From NCBI GenBank assembly GCA_032595675.1, contig JAVQMD010000001.1, positions 1,768,640-1,832,639 of the forward strand: DNA of 64,000 bases, read 5' to 3'. This document shows, piece after piece, positions 62,401-64,000 of the stretch; position 1 is the first letter of the stretch; each line of letters starts with the position of its first letter. This DNA comes from Candidatus Electrothrix rattekaaiensis (GTDB lineage: Bacteria; Desulfobacterota; Desulfobulbia; Desulfobulbales; Desulfobulbaceae). The notes beneath the pieces were generated by a model. That model saw only the letters and a program-made list of their open reading frames with translations, was not told the DNA's origin and did no database searches. A program made the translations under genes and the position numbers.

Positions 62401-64000
62401 ATGCCTATTGGCGGATGAAGGGCCTGACTGCGGATTTGGTGATAGTGAACGAGGATTTCTCCGGCTACCGGGCGGTTCTGCACGACCGGATCATGGGGCT
62501 GATCAACGCTGGCCCGGAAGCGCAAATGTTCGAGAAACCGGGAGGGGTCTTTGTCCGGCGTGCTGATGAACTTTCCGAGGAAGACCGGGTGTTGTTTCAG
62601 ACGGTCGCCCGCATAGTCTTTACCGATACCGCCGAGACCTTGGCCGAACAGATGGATCGCCGTGTATCGCCCAAGCGTGTGCCGGATAATCTGGTGCCCT
62701 TACAGCAACCCGCAGCTGAGATTGTTTATCCGCTGTCAGCACGCGAACGCATTTTCTCCAACGGTCTTGGGGGCTTCACACCCGACGGCCACGAATACAT
62801 TATCACCCTTGAACCTGGTCAGAATACGCCGGCACCGTGGGTCAATGTCATTGCCAGCCCGCATATCGGCACCGTGGTCAGCGAGAGCGGCAGTGCCTAT
62901 ACCTGGGTGGAAAACGCCCACGAATTTCGCTTGACCACCTGGCACAACGACCCTCTCTGCGACAGCAGCGGCGAGGCATTCTACATCCGGGACGAAGAAA
63001 CAGGGGCATTCTGGTCACCGACACCCTTGCCCGCCTGCGGTCGGTCCGGGTATGTCTGCCGACACGGCTTCGGGTACAGTATATTCGAGCATGAGGAAGC
63101 CGGTATTTCCTCGGAGCTGTCCACCTACGTTGCAATGGACGCTCCGGTGAAGTTTGCGGTCATAAAGCTTCGCAATACTTCAAATCGTCCACGTCAATTA
63201 TCACTGACCGGTTATTGGGAACTGGTGCTTGGTGAATGGCGACACGCTAATATGATGCACATTGTTACTGAGACAGATCCGCACAGCGGGGCGTTGTTTG
63301 CCCGTAATGCATACGGTCGCGAATGCGGTAATCGGGTCGTCTTTGTGCAGATCAGTGAGCTTGAGCGTGCAGTGACTGGAAACCGTACAGGGTTCATTGG
63401 CCGTAACGGCACACTGGCCAACCCGGCGGCTATGCGCCGCAAGCGTTTGTCCGGCAGGACAGGGGCTGGTTTTGATCCCTGTGCCGCGATGCAGACCCGG
63501 ATCGAACTGGCCCAAGGCCAGGAGCGCGAGATCGTCTTCATCTTCGGGGCAGCCCAACACACCGACGAAGCACAGCATTTCATCCAGCGATTCAGCGGCT
63601 CAGCCGGTGCTCGGCTGGCATTGGAATCAGTGTGGGAATACTGGAACCACACCTTGGGCGCGGTGAACGTAGACACACCTGATCCCGCCTTGAACGTACT
63701 GGCCAATGGCTGGCTGATCTATCAAACACTGTCCAGCAGGCTCTGGGGCCGGAGCGGATATTATCAGTCCGGCGGGGCCTACGGTTTTCGCGATCAATTG
63801 CAGGACACTATGGCCTTGGTCCATACGACACCCTGGCTCGCCCGGGAGCAGTTGATCCGTTGCGCTGAACGCCAGTTCCTTCAGGGGGATGTGCAGCACT
63901 GGTGGCATCCACCCAACGGACAAGGGGTACGCACCCATTTTTCCGATGACTACCTGTGGCTGCCCTATGCAACCTGTCGTTATGTGCTGGCGACCGGCGA
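56469..64000 (+). CDS. ndvB: Cyclic beta-1,2-glucan synthase (NdvB type), incomplete at window end
   Basis: The window contains about 2,510 codons of one unbroken frame that runs off the end. Order: an N-terminal helical region (SELFSIGQLKRHA, YDVV, DNFYLIEQQ); membrane segments from about 57,690; a GT84 domain (about 57,950-58,850; TLDTDTQLPRDAART, ESGYARSALVTDVD, RRHRWIRGDWQ); more membrane segments (about 58,960-59,480); a glycoamylase-like domain (about 60,470-61,150; GYDAGERRSDPGCYDLLASE); and a GH94 phosphorylase-like domain from about 61,300. NdvB makes cyclic periplasmic glucans by self-glucosylation. The start is probably ATC at 56469 with AAGGAG upstream; the first usual start codon in frame is a TTG about 70 nt on. 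Confidence 0.9.
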   Translation, partial: MVTKEFESSRYTRNTQRSNGNTELLRSELFSIGQLKRHAVLLAGQHKIEPRPGPDKLLRRLADNERVLLMAYDVVTAAAPGQRIVPAEAWLLDNFYLIEQQISLARRHLPRGYSRQLPRLADGLSAGFPRIYDLALELISHMDGRVDSDNTIQFIAAYQTAEPLMLGELWAFPIMLRLALLENLRRIGWLIARRREELDAAITWADRMLEAAEREPKQLIQLLAEFANADVPLTAPFVEEFYARLQAQGSAMAFVQAWVEQKLLEQGVTATQLSAAAGRTAAANQISIANSISSLRFIGAMDWSDFVESLSVVEQTLRDDPSGMHVNQDFATRDRYRHIIEVVARDTAHSELAVAQQTVALARTAAEKSGTDDRTAHVGFYLIDQGRPALEQAVGCRFSWRLLWKLPASRMSQHFRLSLYLLPILLLTLLSTSVVLSSFNGFVSGGWRFCFFAITGLISSTALAVPLVNRLATLLMPPRTLPRLDFSKGIPFVHRTMVIVPTLLGSQQDIDELLEALEIRYLGNRDPHLFFALLTDFHDASERTLPDDDALISHARKAIQVLNKTYRDDRPCIFYLFHRPRVWNPYEQIWMGYERKRGKLEQFNSILRGEAQTAFSDIVGDPSILRSIKYVITLDTDTQLPRDAARTLIGNIAHPLNRPVYDPDKGRVVQGYAILQPRASISLISAGRSQFTKLFAGEAGIDPYTREISDVYQDIFGEGSFVGKGIYDVDAFRQAVDGRFPENLILSHDLLESGYARSALVTDVDLIEEYPASYVMEVSRRHRWIRGDWQLAGWLLPHVLGSSGAKAKRQSKNPLSALSVWKIFDNLRRSLVSPALFALLVGGWLFGPGSAWFWTVLVVTVLFLPSVLGAVIEFIRKPEEHDWPMHLLLTGKSTGRPIVLALLTLVFLPYDTLICLDAIRRSGVRMLFTQRGLLLWHLPSYARRNARRSWADFFIEMWIAPVLAMALGLALAFVVGGGSRSADLLFSAPVLLLWLVSPIIGWWISRPLLSPSPDVSDEQRSFLRMSARRTWRFFADFVGPEDNWLPPDNFQEYPVPAIASRTSPTNIGMSLLANLAAYDFGYIAAGELLQLTENTLTTMEKLERYCGHFYNWYDTRSLQQLRPQYISSVDSGNLVGSLLTLQAGLVELKHQPVLSLNAFLGLQDTLQVLAEQVLVEQELTEQVSSSQIADLQEKVKALQDTLHSHTLTKQPRTLAAATILLDEMYRLGGELVSWLPADIDTDGELYCWAKAFDRQLQALRDDLKFLASVPQQFSHIPTLTELAELAGSTKKTSAAGACCQGALERLNIIDDLVHRCRKLAEMDFEFLYDTSRCLLTIGYDAGERRSDPGCYDLLASEARLASFLLISQGQVPQKHWFSLGRLLTSHGGDVSLISWSGSMFEYLMPALIMPSYENTLLAQACKAAVSRQIEYGRQRAVPWGISESCYNATDRHQVYQYRAFGVPGLGLKRGLGDDLVIAPYASALALTVMPQEACHNLQTLATNGFLGSYGFYDAVDYTPSRVPRGKNNAIVRTFMAHHQGMSLLAFAHVLLNQPMQRRFISDPLVRATELLLQERVPKKESTLHPHAAEVSAAAHPSPAEAGEIMRVFTDPDTPTPEVHLLSNGRYHVMATNAGGGYSSWRDLAVTRWREDVTADCWGTFIYLRDRDTGHYWSTAHQPTLRKADHYEAIFVQARAEYRRCDQAVEAYTEISVSPEDDVEIRRVTLTNKSNRTRHIETTSYAEVVLAPLNADLAHRSFSNLFVQTEILADRQAILCTRRPRTPGEQVPWMFHLLAAPGTIADEPSFETDRAQFIGRGRTPANPVVMEKTGPSTLSNTDGSVLDPIVAIRRTITLSADESATVQIISGIADTQEAALALLDKYCDRHFVDRAFEMAWFQSQEVLRNLGASEVDAQFFGRLAASVIYSNALRRAAPGIIARNRLGQSGLWRFAISGDLPIVLIYISDIKRIDLVKQMLQAHAYWRMKGLTADLVIVNEDFSGYRAVLHDRIMGLINAGPEAQMFEKPGGVFVRRADELSEEDRVLFQTVARIVFTDTAETLAEQMDRRVSPKRVPDNLVPLQQPAAEIVYPLSARERIFSNGLGGFTPDGHEYIITLEPGQNTPAPWVNVIASPHIGTVVSESGSAYTWVENAHEFRLTTWHNDPLCDSSGEAFYIRDEETGAFWSPTPLPACGRSGYVCRHGFGYSIFEHEEAGISSELSTYVAMDAPVKFAVIKLRNTSNRPRQLSLTGYWELVLGEWRHANMMHIVTETDPHSGALFARNAYGRECGNRVVFVQISELERAVTGNRTGFIGRNGTLANPAAMRRKRLSGRTGAGFDPCAAMQTRIELAQGQEREIVFIFGAAQHTDEAQHFIQRFSGSAGARLALESVWEYWNHTLGAVNVDTPDPALNVLANGWLIYQTLSSRLWGRSGYYQSGGAYGFRDQLQDTMALVHTTPWLAREQLIRCAERQFLQGDVQHWWHPPNGQGVRTHFSDDYLWLPYATCRYVLATG

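Overview
The window reads as a chromosomal segment of a Gram-negative bacterium. It carries lpxB (outer-membrane lipid A), a Tat system, and a long surface-polysaccharide locus. The nuoB-nuoC fusion, the YkgJ-type protein, the DUF4388 regulator, the HD-GYP/DUF3369 regulator, and the many MoxR/formylglycine-enzyme-like genes and small palindromic repeats together suggest Desulfobacterota, most likely near Desulfobulbales. That placement is inferred from gene content only. No rRNA or tRNA gene was recognised.

Layout. 1-8.4 kb holds housekeeping and signalling genes: a truncated DUF5666 protein, a cNMP/DUF4388 regulator, hflX, an isolated nuoA-nuoBC pair, a YkgJ-like cysteine-cluster protein and a PHP-type histidinol phosphatase. 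8.4-17.2 kb is a minus-strand accessory island: a four-helix membrane protein, three proteins with formylglycine-enzyme-like (FGE/SUMF1, C-type-lectin fold) C-termini, a nucleoside-phosphorylase-like protein and a MoxR AAA+ ATPase. The last 24 variable codons of the three FGE-like proteins differ in the way that diversity-generating retroelement (DGR) variable repeats differ. No reverse transcriptase or template repeat is present here, so it would have to act from elsewhere. I regard this as the most interesting system in the window.

17.2-29 kb holds an orphan Phd/YefM-type antitoxin, hisD, a DUF2058 protein, a CBS/DUF21 membrane protein, a MobB-iron alcohol dehydrogenase fusion, trpS, two tatA genes, rlmD, tatBC, a secreted STN-domain protein with a 93-bp tandem repeat, and a small secreted protein. 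29-44 kb is an AT-richer minus-strand polysaccharide locus: PssD/PssE-like transferase halves, a frameshifted methyltransferase, a sulfotransferase, an acetyltransferase, a GT4 transferase, a ligase/polymerase-like protein, a clan-A glycosidase, a flippase, a polyprenyl-phosphate sugar transferase and an asparagine synthetase. A decayed ISKra4-type insertion sits inside it, apparently within an older inverted-repeat element.

44-56 kb returns to core genes: a TerB/DUF533-like protein; a plus-strand run of dGTPase-like, ClC channel, free-standing RapZ C-terminal domain, phasin-like and UbiB/ABC1 kinase genes; a coupled HD-GYP response regulator and histidine kinase; and lpxB. From 56.5 kb to the window end runs one reading frame of over 2,500 codons for a cyclic beta-1,2-glucan synthase (NdvB type). 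Both hflX and this gene lack a normal start codon at the expected place and instead have ATC at ideal distance from a strong ribosome-binding site.

Small imperfect palindromes of a few families (cores GGGCGAC-CGC-CGGTCGCCC, GGGCACGGCACGCCGTG and similar) fill many intergenic gaps, most densely around the FGE-like genes.
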